Source: Pigoraptor vietnamica
Lineage: Eukaryota > Opisthokonta > Filasterea
Direction: 5' to 3'
DNA length: 26,200 bases
NCBI GenBank assembly: GCA_943704525.1
Contig: CALSCQ010002367.1
Span: 1 to 26,200 of the forward strand
Positions within the stretch are counted from its first letter, which is position 1. The number at the start of each line of letters is the position of its first letter. The notes beneath the pieces were generated by a model. That model was not told the origin of the DNA. It saw only the letters and a program-made list of their open reading frames with translations, and did not search any database. The position numbers were made by a program, and so were the translations under genes. Below are positions 9,446 to 19,800 of this stretch, one piece after another.

Positions 9446-11407
9446 ATGCAGCGACTCAGAAGTTGGCCAGCGGGACTGTTACGTAGCCCTCCCGCACGCC
9501 GCACCGTTCTCCGTAGCATCATCGCCGTCGCGTTGGCTGCAACTGTGCTTGACGTTGTCTCGCATTCGCGTCCAGTCGCCCTCGAGAGCACATCCACGGC
9601 GGATGACTCCGGTCTTGTCGCGCGGGCGACCGGGCCAGTCGGGCGCACCGGCCGCATCGCTCTCACTCTAGATCTGCCCGGCGTACGCGGTGAGAGTCGC
9701 ACGGAGGCCCTGCGACGCGCCGTTGCAAAGGCACTCGGCGTTTCGCAGCCGCCTGATAGCGTGTCGGACGGCGTGCGCGTCGCCGGTGGCGGCGAAAAAA
9801 GTGCCCTTTTGGCCGGCGCGCGCTTCCTCTTCGGCGTGCCCACAAATGGCCCGAACAACCAGTACTACAGCTTCATCACGCACATCAAAGTCGCGGCGAT
9901 CCTCAACCGCACGCTCGTGTTGCCGCCGTTCAAGGACCACACGTCACACGCCGGCTGGAAGAGCAACGTCTTCCCGTTCGAGGGAACCTTCGACGTCGCC
10001 CGCCTCTCCGCGATGCAGGACAGCCCTTCGCTGATCGGGATGAGCGCGTTTGCGTCGGCGTTCGCAGCAAGCGGCGCTTCCATAGACGCAATGTGGGTCC
10101 CGGTGCCCGCAACTCACCTGGTCGAAAAACCCGCCGAGTCCGATGCCTACTGGGCCTTCTACCGCGACCTCTTTTTCGGCGGGAAGCATGCACAGCACGT
10201 CGTGCCTGCGTCGTGCGCAGAGAGCGTGCCACTGGGCAACGAGTGCCGCGTCGACTGGACGCCGCGGGGCATCGACGCGGCGTTCGGGGGCGATGACACG
10301 AACTGGCAGGTGCTCGTCTTGAACGGCCGCTCGGACGCCAACTACCAGATACTGAGGGGCACGCTGCTGCACCGCGGCTTACAGTTCCGAGACACGCACC
10401 TCCGCATCGTGCGAGGCCTCGTGCACGCACCCGCGCTCATGCGGCGCGCAGACCGGTTCCTCGCAGACGCCGGCGTGACCGGCACACTTGAAGCGCCCAT
10501 GAGCGGCCGTCGACACGGGCCGCGCTATTTCGCGATCCATTGGCGACGCGCAGATTACGAGCGCGTCGGGCGGCTGGCCAACTGCACGACGTATCTCAAG
10601 TGCGTGGACGCCATCGCCATTGGGGACCTCCTCAACGTGCTCGACAGCGTTGTGCTTTCCGCCGTGAGTGCCGGGTACGACGACGCCCCGCAGTGGCCGG
10701 TGTTCGTCGCCGCCGTTCGTTTCAGCGAAGAGGAAGCGGCGACATTTGCGAGGCGTGGCTACTCGCGAATTCTTCGCTACTCCACCCCGCAGAGCGAGCT
10801 GGGCACAGAGGGCGCTGCGAACACCGAAGATGACCCTTACTACGGCTCTCTCGTGGAGCAGGAGATATGCATGCGGGCGGCAGGCTTCATCGGGTCGTAC
10901 TCGACGTGGTCGGAGCGCGTGCTCGAGGCACGTGTGGCGACCCCAAGCACGCAATTCACGTGGCACGCGCCCACCGCATTCACCGGCATACTCACCCGTG
11001 GCAAGCGACTAGAGGTCAACGAGGCAATGTTGGAGAGGGAGCCGCTGCGCCCGTCCAACGCGTCGCAGTACCTCTGCGGATACGAGTACATGGGGATATC
11101 GGACGAGCGGCCGCGCATCATGTCGCTCGCGTGCCCCAAGGGAAGGACGGTGTCGCGCGTCGTGTTTGCGAGCTTTGGGTGGCCCAGCGGCCTCTGCGGG
11201 ACATTCGCGATCAACAAAAAGTACCACAGCCCCAGGTCGGTGGAGCACGTGGCGTGGCTGTGCGTGGGCAAGCCGCAGTGCGATATCGCCGTCCACAACG
11301 GCCCGGACCACTTCGCGTACAACCACGTGACCAGCGAGACGGGGCATGCGCTGGCGGTGCTCCTCGAGTGCGGCGTCGGAGTGCCGGAGGGCGCGAGTAG
11401 CGAGTGA
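9446..11407 (+). CDS. O-fucosyltransferase-like type II membrane protein with C-terminal SUEL lectin domain
   Basis: A single-exon gene of 653 residues. The first in-frame ATG, at 9446, gives a basic N-terminus and one hydrophobic segment (about 21-38), a typical Golgi/ER type II anchor. Residues 123-500 show a GDP-fucose protein O-fucosyltransferase pattern: GVPTNGPNNQYYSFITHIK then VAAILNRTLVLPPF (donor-site region), YFAIHWRRADYE at 361-372 (the HxR motif), and EQEICMRAAGFIGSYSTWSE at 471-490 (the C-terminal sugar-nucleotide motif). Residues 556-642 match a galactose-binding SUEL/rhamnose-lectin domain: SLACPKGRTVSRVVFASFGW, then CGTF, HVAWLCVGKPQCDI and LLECG, with the expected spaced cysteines. 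Likely role: fucosylating secretory proteins while the lectin domain binds glycan; this is inference. Lack of introns contrasts with neighbours. Exact acceptor specificity (Ser/Thr context) cannot be read from the sequence. Confidence 0.82.
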   Translation: MQRLRSWPAGLLRSPPARRTVLRSIIAVALAATVLDVVSHSRPVALESTSTADDSGLVARATGPVGRTGRIALTLDLPGVRGESRTEALRRAVAKALGVSQPPDSVSDGVRVAGGGEKSALLAGARFLFGVPTNGPNNQYYSFITHIKVAAILNRTLVLPPFKDHTSHAGWKSNVFPFEGTFDVARLSAMQDSPSLIGMSAFASAFAASGASIDAMWVPVPATHLVEKPAESDAYWAFYRDLFFGGKHAQHVVPASCAESVPLGNECRVDWTPRGIDAAFGGDDTNWQVLVLNGRSDANYQILRGTLLHRGLQFRDTHLRIVRGLVHAPALMRRADRFLADAGVTGTLEAPMSGRRHGPRYFAIHWRRADYERVGRLANCTTYLKCVDAIAIGDLLNVLDSVVLSAVSAGYDDAPQWPVFVAAVRFSEEEAATFARRGYSRILRYSTPQSELGTEGAANTEDDPYYGSLVEQEICMRAAGFIGSYSTWSERVLEARVATPSTQFTWHAPTAFTGILTRGKRLEVNEAMLEREPLRPSNASQYLCGYEYMGISDERPRIMSLACPKGRTVSRVVFASFGWPSGLCGTFAINKKYHSPRSVEHVAWLCVGKPQCDIAVHNGPDHFAYNHVTSETGHALAVLLECGVGVPEGASSE

Positions 11408-11425
11408 GAGAAGAGGGTAGCGAGG

Positions 11426-11431
11426 ATTAAA
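11426..11431 (+). promoter_or_regulatory. Putative polyadenylation signal ATTAAA (fucosyltransferase gene)
   Basis: This hexamer starts 18 bp after the stop codon, in a context (GGATTAAAGCC) much more AT-rich than its surroundings. It is one of three ATTAAA hexamers found just beyond stop codons in this window. Confidence 0.35.
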
Positions 11432-11543
11432 GCCGGGGCGCGTTGCGTATCCAATTGCAAGTGTAATTGCGCTGGTTACGATTTGGCGTGTGTGCCAGTG
11501 CGGTGTGCGTTCCTGCGTCCGTGTGTAAAATTTATATGCCAGT

Positions 11544-11790
11544 TTGTGTGTGTGTGTGTGTTTGCTGATGCGGGCGGGCGTCGTGTGTGTGAAAATGTCA
11601 CTGTGTCCGAGTGTCAGCACCCGTGTGTTTGTGTGTGTGTGTGTTGTCGTGTGCGTGTGTGTGTGTGTGCGTGTGAATGTGCGTGTGCATGTGTGCGTGT
11701 ATGCGTGCGTGTATTGTAGATCTGTGTCACTCCATGTGCGCGTGTGTGCCTATGTGAGTGTGTGTGCTATGTGTGTGCGTGTGTGTGTGT
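11544..11790. repeat. Degenerate TG microsatellite
   Basis: About 250 bp of TG repeats interrupted by C, A and short unique words. Alternating purine-pyrimidine DNA of this kind can adopt Z-form. It is intergenic, unlike most similar tracts here, which sit inside introns. Confidence 0.85.
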
Positions 11791-11989
11791 AGTGCCGTCA
11801 CTCTGACGCCCCTTATTTAGCCAGCGGACACAGCCAGACAGTAAACACGGCATTCACCGAGTGAGGGAGGCACTCGGCAAACTGAAGTCAGTGGCTAAAG
11901 ACGTGCACGCACGCACGCACACACGCACACGCACACGCACACGCACGCACACACAACGCCCCATTTGAAAAGTTTCCCGTCTTCTCGAA

Positions 11990-13035
11990 ATGGCACAGCC
12001 CGCTGTCGTCGTCGTCTTACACGCTGAAGGACGTGAAGGCGAAGGCGGCAAAGCTGATCCGGCCCCTCCGCTGGTCAGCCTAGACCCGCACACGGGGCAC
12101 AGCCACCACCACGACGACCACAGGCACGCCACTCTCCACGAGCACGCGCACGCGTGGGCTCTCAAGTTGCGAGGCATGCGCCCCGATGACGACCGCTGGT
12201 AAGCGGCGTGTGGCAGCCTCGTCGCATCCCTCAACCATCCTGCGCCGGGGTCATCCCACGGTGTCAAACGGCACGGTCGCGTGCACACGGCGACACGCGC
12301 GGTGGCTGCCATCGCGGCGACCGATAGCATCGACTGCTTCTTCAACGTCCTCACGGAAGTGAACGACATCGTAGACGCCATCAAGCCCGGCATCGAATGG
12401 ATCCCGATCGTGGGCGCTGCGGCCGACGTCGCGCACGAGGTGCTGGCGATATTGAAGGCCATTCGAGACGCAAAGGAGGACCTTGCCCACCTGCTGACGA
12501 CGGTGCGGAGTGCGTGGGAGAGCCTGTCGGAGGGCGGGTCGTTTCTGAGGTGTGTGCTTTGGGTTTTGGCGATATCGGCTTCCAATCTGTCAAATGGCGT
12601 CGCGCATGTCGTGGGTCGCGTTGTGCACTCGAAGACTCCTACGGGACAGACTAGCTCTGCCCTGGTTCGTCTCGAGGCAGCGATGCGATAGTCATTATCG
12701 GTGTGCAAAGTCGAACCCTGATCCCGTCTCAAACGCCCCCTGTAAAGGCAATCGATCGATTGCGCAGCGCGCCGGAGGCACAGCGTACGGAAGAGCGCCT
12801 GTTCACCCTCCTGTCTGCGATGGTGCGCGCCCTCCACGTCGTCCACAAGCACTACCGCCGCAGCTGCCTGCACGACGTTCTCGATGCCGTCTCTGGCGAG
12901 ACCGAGGAGGAGGTGTCGGCGGCGTCTGCGAACCTCCACGCGGCCATCAACCTCTTCAACCTGCAAGCGGTGCAGGTGCTTCACCACCGCCTGCTCGCCC
13001 TCCAGCGCAAGATGGCGGCCGCGCGCGGGTTCTAG
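11990..13035 (+). CDS. Small helical protein resembling the HeLo/MLKL N-terminal four-helix bundle
   Basis: The well-supported part is 12217-12549 joined to 12768-13035. Donor AG|GTGTGT at 12550 and acceptor GCGCAG at 12767 agree in phase, and the stop is TAG at 13033. The protein is rich in amphipathic helices: IDCFFNVLTEVNDIVDAIK, then EWIPIVGAAADVAHEVLAIL, KAIRDAKEDLAHLLTTV, RLFTLLSAMVRALHVVHKHY and ASANLHAAINLFNLQAVQVL. The IPxVGAAxDVAxEVLxI helix and a final LxxAIxxFxLQ helix are the pattern of HeLo/MLKL-type bundles, used by animal MLKL, fungal HET-S-like and fungal NLR proteins, usually as membrane-acting or signalling cell-death domains. Here it appears without a kinase or NACHT partner. 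The 5' end is unresolved: the frame from ATG 11990 is interrupted by TAA at 12200 lying in a donor-like GGTAAGC, giving a phase-correct model 11990-12198 / 12328-12549; another frame ending at 12073 also fits acceptor 12216. Function is inference. Confidence 0.55.
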
Positions 13036-13097
13036 AGACCGCCACTCTCGAGCCGCAACAAATACATTACGTCGTCGCCCACTCAGAACAGAGCCGT

Positions 13098-16000
13098 TCA
13101 TTTGCCCATTACGATGGCGCGACTCAAATTCCGCACCAGCGCAAGTCTTATCACCCCCAGCCGGTCGTCCGGCGCCTGCGGTGCGTCTGCCGGGGGCGCC
13201 TTTCGCCCGGGCGCAACCGCCGACCCATCGCTGTGAAGGTACACGTCGCTCAAGTGGCTCAACTCAAGCTCGGTGAGGCAGCGCTGGAGTTCGTACGTCT
13301 GAAGCGAATCAAAGACGAGCTCTTGACCCTCGAGAAGCGGAACGGCGTCGATAAGAAGCGTAAGCCAAAACCTGCGACGCACGTGCACGCGGCGGGATTA
13401 GTTTCACAGGACGGCAGGCACCGCAGCGCTGCCTCAACATTAATGCGCCAATGCAATCCAAAAAAAGAAGAGAAAAGAAAAGACGGCAAAGGGAAAAGTA
13501 CCTCTTTGGTGCGAGGTTGCTCATAAGGAGGCGCACGAGAAGGTCCCCCGCAGTGCGAAAATCGCCCTCCTCGTAATACCTGCACGGCGGAGAGACAAGA
13601 AGTGGGAAACACGAAACACAGGAGAGGCAGACACCGTCCAACAGTTATAGGGAAGAGGTGGATGGCAGCCGTGAACGACGCGAAGAGAAAGAGAGCGCGG
13701 ACCCAAGTGCGCAACTCTACCGGCGAATGGAAGGCGAATCCGGACAGTCAAACGACAAGCACATCCGGATACCCACCGGTGCAATTCGCGGTACTTTGCG
13801 AGGAAGACGAGGCGGTCGCTGAGCGCCATCTGCTCGCCCAGCCCATCCAGCATATCCTGGTGCAGAGCTCAGTTTAGGCACTGCAGCGAAAAATGCCACG
13901 CATGTGCACGCACGTGCACGCTCGCGCGAACAAAGAAGAGCAGTAGTACGAACGCGGCCATCACCGCGCTCACAACGGCACACACAAACCGCACACACGT
14001 GCGCACACTCACGAGGCTCTCAAACGCGCCAGTCTCGTAATACCGGGTGATGAGGCGGTCTGCGAGCGCGGTGACCATCGGCGCGTCGTTCACCCGGAGG
14101 TACCAGCCAAGCGCAGCCCCAATTCGCCCCTGCGACAGCCGCTGGGCACCAACGACCTGAAACGCGCGGGAATCGTTCGTGAGAGCACGGAAAATAAGGA
14201 GGAAAAGGCAACGCGCAGCGACAATCACAACACGCCGCCAGCACCTACCCTACACAGAGATAACACGTCCACGGCAACACAGCCGCACGTGAGCGTAGAC
14301 ACGCACCTTCGCCACGCTCCGCTCGATATCGCGCGCCCCGTGGTTCCGCGCGAGCAGCGCAATCTTCCTCGCCTTGAGCTCGCTTTCTCGTGGGGAGACG
14401 CGCTCAAGCGTGCGCTCCAACACGCCGCGCCCAAATTCGGGACACGAGGACAGGTAGTCTGCCGACAGCGACCAGAGTCCTGGCAGCGCCGCAAGGGACG
14501 CGCCGTACTCGAGCACAAAGAACTCGCGGAGGTCCGAGCCGTAGTCGAGGCGCTGGGGGGGAAGGCCGCCGCTCTTCTGAAGTAAGTCGATGAGATGCGC
14601 AATAAAGCCGCGGTCGGCAAAGTGGCTGAGATTGCGAAGCACCTGCGGGCATGGAGTGCGTGGGAGGGTGGAGTGAGAAAGGGCGTCACGAAAAATATGC
14701 GAACGCACGGTGCATACTCGCACACTGAGATATAATACACGGAATATGCACAATTTGCACGAGCGCGCGCATCACACACATACCACACACACACACACAC
14801 ACGCACACATGCACAAACGCACACCTGGTGCACGTCATACTCGAGCACGGCCAGCATCGTCGCATCCACAATCTTCGGATCGCGTCCCACTGTCCTCCTC
14901 GCAAGCAGCTGGGCGTCCACGAGGCGCACCGTCGGCTCTGCATAGAGCAGCACCGCCGCCATACGCTCCGTCCAGCCGCTCCCCTCCCGGTCGATCGCAG
15001 CGCGGTCACCGGCGAGGACTGCCCACACGCGCATCAAGTGCGCGTCGCCCACAAACACCTCTCGCCTCGCCAGGCACTCGTCGTGCCACCGCGTCCACGC
15101 CGCAAAGTATTCCGACGGAACGGACGACGGCGACGCGCGAGGGAATTTCCGCAAGAGCTCGTCCAGCGCGGTTGCGCGCGTCGCGGCGTCGCGGTTGAAC
15201 TGCGAAGAGACGCGGAGGCCGCGGTGGGAGAGAAGGGAGCGCGCCTCCTCCGTGCGACCCTGCACGACCAGCTGGACAATTGACTGCCAGTAGTCCGGAT
15301 TGTCCTCGGGAATGGGCGCGGCCGCAATGTGGCTGAAGGGGATGGCGGGGAGGTTCCATCGCACCCAATCCGCAAAAAACGGCTGAGCCTGTACGTGCGT
15401 GTGTGGGGGACGAGGGAGGGAGGGATGGAACTTGTGAGGGGGTGTAACATGAGCATGTGCGCCTCGTCTGTGTGTGCATGTGTGCGTGTGCGTGACTGCG
15501 CGCGCGCGCGTGTTTGTGTGTGTGCATGCGTGTGTGTGTGTGTTTGTGTGTCTGTGACTGTGTGCAGTGTGTGTATATGTGTGTGTGTGTTTGCATGCGT
15601 GCGTGCGTGTGCGTTGCGTGCACACACACGTGACCACATTTGATCGCATGCACCCACCAGCGCATTCGGAGCGTGTCCCACAAAGTAAATCTCGCACATG
15701 TGCCAAATGCCCTCCTTAATGCGCGACATCTCAAGCGTCCCTGCCGTGTCATCGTCCATCGCCGTCTCTGCCACGCGCTGAAGTCGACGCGCCGACTCGC
15801 GCATGATCGAGCGATAGAGGCGGCTGTGTTGCTGCAGCTGCGCGACCGTCAGCCCCGTCTCGGAGTCCGCGTGCATGGCCGCGTCCTGCAAGGACGTGAA
15901 CGCGCCGTGCGACTGCACCATTAGCTTTCGCTGCTCGGGGTGCAAGACGGGCTCCCAGTCCAGTTCAAGCGTGAGCTGGCGCGCCGAAGGGTCCGCGAGT

Positions 16001-16337
16001 GGCCGCGCACCGCCCCGCGCCTGTGGCGTGTGCAGCGGCGGCGACGAGAAGAGGAGAAGACGATTGCCGATACCCCATCTGAAGTTGAGCACGCGGCTGC
16101 CATTGGGGACGATGCCCATGGGAAGCGCCTGCGAACGCAATGTAACGGATGAGCTCGCACAAACACCATCACTCCATTCCACGTCTTGCTCACATGCAGT
16201 CACAGTGCGCGTATCCCCAGTCACAGCCCTCCCCTGTGGACGCTGCAACGCACCGCCTCAATAATCTTGTCGTCGTCCACGCCCGCGTCCATGGGCTCGT
16301 CCGAAAAGGACGCGTTGGGGTCGAACAGCGACGACAT
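13098..16337 (-). CDS. NUP85: NUP85-like nucleoporin of the Y (Nup107-160) complex
   Basis: NUP85 is an alpha-helical scaffold subunit of the nuclear pore Y-complex and binds Seh1. Eight minus-strand exons: 16337-16254, 16128-15658, 15388-14825, 14642-14307, 14156-14013, 13856-13777, 13579-13502, 13371-13098; phases agree throughout and give 676 residues, near the ~650 of animal NUP85. The N-terminal part (SSLFDPNASFSDEP, then VLNFRWGIGNRLLLFSS) is followed by a beta-rich strip, then helical stretches: FFADWVRWNLP, DYWQSIVQLVVQGRTEEARS, GAALGWYLRV, LSDRLVFLAKYRELHRYYEE, AGDLLVRLLMSNLAPKRFWL and a C-terminal DAVPLLEGQELVFDSLQTYE. These follow the order of the NUP85 family as I recall it. Its 3' end faces the preceding plus-strand gene with only 62 bp between the two stop codons, so transcripts probably overlap. 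Confidence in the family is high, in every splice site slightly lower. Confidence 0.85.
15469..15614. repeat. TG microsatellite in NUP85 intron 2
   Basis: A degenerate TG/CG tract (CA-rich in the sense direction of NUP85) fills the 269-nt intron between exons 2 and 3. It contains a pure CG-alternating run near 15498-15510, the type of sequence most prone to Z-DNA. Confidence 0.85.
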
Positions 16338-16758
16338 CGCAGCGCACTCAGTACCAGTGGCACGGCAATAGAGTGACGCGCCGCCCGATAACAGCGGCAC
16401 GTGGAAGCGCAGGTCCCACACACCCGCCCCAGCGCCTGCGCACGACGGCCCGTTCCCCTTTGCGACCGCTCGTTTCGAAATGAGAGAGAGAGAGAGCAAA
16501 GGTGCATGCACGTGACGCGGGGGTTTGGGCGCCAAAGAAGTTTGCGAGATCTCGGAAATAATTGGACTGAAACCGCCAGCCACTCCACGTGCCGGCTTCA
16601 CTTTCGCTCTGCTGTCCCTCCGTCCACACGTTCTTCGCGCGTCCTTTGTGCAGAGTACAATAGCGTGCTGCGTGCATTCTCGTCTTCTCGCAGACAACTG
16701 CGCGCACTTCACCACTTCGCTCATGTGTTGAGCGCGAACTGCCGATCCGACTCAACAA

Positions 16759-16793
<35 letters not shown>

Positions 16794-16833
16794 TACCACC
16801 GCCGAGCAGACGCCCGGCGGCGGCAACACAACC
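16338..16833. promoter_or_regulatory. Divergent intergenic region, NUP85 / ankyrin-DHHC gene
   Basis: A 496-bp region between two head-to-head genes, so it should serve both promoters. It contains a GA-rich run at 16480-16500 and a pure CA tract at 16760-16790, 44 bp before the DHHC gene's ATG. No TATA-like element was recognised and no coding frame is supported. Confidence 0.4.
16760..16790. repeat. Pure CA microsatellite upstream of the ankyrin-DHHC gene
   Basis: Thirty-one bases of uninterrupted CA lie in the presumed 5' untranslated or promoter region of the plus-strand gene. Such tracts are length-variable and can influence promoter activity; any such effect here is inference. Confidence 0.9.
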
Positions 16834-19800
16834 ATGGGCCCGCCCGCTGCCACGACGTCGCAGGCGTCGGTGGTGTCGGAAGCGCCGCCAGTGGTGATGG
16901 ACCTCGATCAGCCGATGGAGACGGGGTCGCGCGTGAACGACGATCTGTTCGCGGCCGCGCAAATGGGCCTCGTGGGCGAGTGCCGGTCGCTCGTTGTGCG
17001 GGTGCGTATGCATGTGCGGCGTGGCGATAGGGTGCAGTGGCTCTTTCGTTGCCGAGGGGCTGCATGTCATGTTATTCGCATGATTGTATGGGTTTGGATG
17101 CTGCGTGAGACTGCGTGTTCGAGCCATCTCCTTGCTCTTCCTCCGCGGTGCATTGATGACGGGCCGTTGCACGAGTTGATTCGACCGCGTCTCTCTCGTG
17201 CGATAGGGCGCCAATCCGAACGCCGTCGGTCGCTACGGCATCACGGTGCTGCACTGGGCCATTCTCGACAGCCAGCTCGAGGTCGTGCGGTTTCTCGTGG
17301 ACGAGTGCCACGCCGACATCTCGCGGAAGGGGGGAATGCCCCTCTCCACGCCCCTCCACTACGCGTGCAAGGGCGGACACATGCGCATCGCGGACTTTCT
17401 CGTATCGCGCGGAGGTGCGTGTGCCTGTCATAGCTGGCAAGTCGCACCGAACACACACTTGTCGTACACGCAACGCACGATCACACGGTTTCCATTATGC
17501 AACCGCTCACGCGCCTGCACGCGTGCGCAGCCGACCCCCTGGACCAGGACGGCCAGGGCTTCGATGCGCTGCACATTGCCGCGCAGAAGGGCTATCTTAT
17601 TCTCTGCGCGCATCTCATCGTCAACTGCGGCGCCGACGTCAACGCCTTTGACCAGGAGCGCCGAACGGCCCTCATGTGGGCGGTGCACAACAACCGCTCC
17701 GAGGACCTCGTGCGTCTGCTGCTGCTGCACGGCGCGTGGCTCGATCCCCCGGACATCTACAACTGCACGCCCCTGCACTGGGCCGCGCGTGTCGGCAACG
17801 AACCCGCGTGGCGGCTTCTGGTGGATGCGGGTGCGCGCGTGGACATACGGGACGCGAACGGACTCACGCCCCTTGACCGCGCCCGCGCAAACGAGAAGGT
17901 ATGTGTGTGTGTGGGGGGGTGGGGGGGGCGGGTTGAGGGGAGACGCTCGTTGTATTGCCGAACATTGTCCTCGCGCTTTGCACTGTCGAGCTTAGTGCCG
18001 ACAGTTGGCTGTGGTGCGCTTTGTGACACGCACTCGCGCCTGTCCTTCGTCTTATACTCGTCTTACACTGTCCTTATACTGTCCCACTACTGTCCTAATG
18101 CTCGCTTGTGTTACACTGTCCTGATACTCGTCTAATACTGTCCAGATACTCGTCTAATAGTGTCTCTTACACTGTCCTGATACTCGTCTAATACTGTCCA
18201 GATACTGTCGCACATTGTGTCGGAATACTTCGCTGGTAAACTCACACAACTCACACGCTCTCAAACGCACGTGACAGGTCGGGAACAGCCTCATTGCGTT
18301 CTACGCGCGGCACGAGACGGAGCGCCTCATGAACCTCCAGCTTCCCGTGCGCCGGAAGGAGGCGTGGATGCGCTGGGGCACGTACTTTTGGCTGCCTGCC
18401 ATGTTGTGGTGCATCGCGCACGTGCGCACGAACATCGCCGCGCAGATTGGTCTGCTCGTCTTGCCTGTGCTCGGGTACCTCGTCAAGAGGCGTGCGTGGA
18501 TGTACGGGTGGATGAAGGGTGCGTGCGTCGTGCGTACGTGTTTGTGTCTGTGCGTGCGATGTGTGCGTTTGTTGTTCTTGCGCTTGTCTGCTCTGCCTTT
18601 ACTCAACGCACGCCTCGGCACGACAGGTCGCAACCCCTTCTTCGCCGCGATGCTCCAAATGACGTACTTTCTCGGTCACGTCCTCTGCTGGACGCGAGTG
18701 CTTCCCAACGCGCACGTGACACCCCTGTTCTCCCTCTGCTTCATCGCGTATTCCGCGCTGACGCTGTGGGTGTGGTATCGCGTGCTCACCATGAACCCGG
18801 GCACTATCATCAACGGAAAGGTCACGGCCGAGCAGGAGAGGGCGAACGTCCGCGCGCTGGTCGAGGTGAGGCTGACGTGGCAACACGTTTTGAGCGGTGT
18901 GGTGTGCGTGTGTGCATAAGGGATGTGGCGTGCGACGCCTGTCGGTATTTGTGTGAACGGCATCGTCGCGTGTTTGTTGGCTTCTCACGGGCCATTCTGC
19001 CGTCGGTCGCTGCGCTGGCTGGATCCTTCGCGCCCCAGTGCATCAGTGTGCTCACACGTACGTCATTTTCTCCGCCGCAGATGAACGCGAACGACCGCCA
19101 GTACTGCCCGTCGTGCCGCGCCCGCCGCCCTCTGCGCTCGAAGCACTGCGCCAAGTGCGACGTGTGCGTGGCAAAGTTCGACCACCACTGCCCGTGGACC
19201 AACAATTGCATCGGGTGGCTCAACCTCCGCATGTTCGTCGCTTTCCTCTTCACAATAGCCACCAACGGACTCGGTCTCGCCTACCTCACGTTTCGCTACT
19301 GCTATTACGGCGCCTCTGCGACGGCCCCCGTGGACGACATGCCCTTCTACTGGCGCTTCGTCGCCTACTACGCGTACGACGGGTTTGCGATGGCGCACAC
19401 CGTCTTCATCCTCGCGCTGATCCCCTTCGCCTTTTACCTCATCGCGATTCAAATTGGTCAGATCGGGGCGGAGATCACGACGAACGAGCTTGCCAACTGG
19501 CGCAAGTACCCCTACCTCACGCGAACGGCGACCCCCGCCGAGCTTGCGGCGATGGCAAAGTCGGGGTCGTGCCAGGACCCCTCGTGCACGGCCGACCACT
19601 CGGTCCCTGCGGCAAAGGGCGGCGCGGGCATGTCGATGAATGCGGCGCCGGGAGAGGACTCGGCCCCGTCGACGGCGTCTGCGGAGCCTGCGGAGTCTGC
19701 CGGACAGGCGCCGTCCGCGCACGTGGCGATGAACAACCCGTTCAACGAGGGGCCGCGGCGCAACCTTGCCGGTTTCTTCGGTTGTGGGCGGTCGATTGGG

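Larger units (their letters stand above)
11408..11989. other. TG/CA-rich spacer
   Basis: The spacer follows the fucosyltransferase gene, with ATTAAA at 11426 shortly after its stop. A long degenerate TG tract fills 11544-11790, and a CA/CG tract (11906-11955) follows, so the two could pair in a transcript. Between them lies a less repetitive stretch (11791-11905) with TTATTTAG near 11813, which could be part of the next gene's promoter. No coding potential is supported. Confidence 0.5.

Noticed and set aside
11854-13101. 415-codon open frame on the minus strand
   Set aside because: It is Arg-rich, low-complexity and exactly antisense to the helical plus-strand exons; it is a by-product of GC-rich third positions.
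14225-15706. 493-codon minus-strand open frame as one protein
   Set aside because: It contains NUP85 exon 3 but reads through two introns full of CA/TG repeats; the spliced model with consistent phases explains it better.
18045-18210. CRISPR-like regular repeats
   Set aside because: Repeats are contiguous and degenerate without unique spacers, lie in a eukaryotic intron and have no cas genes nearby.
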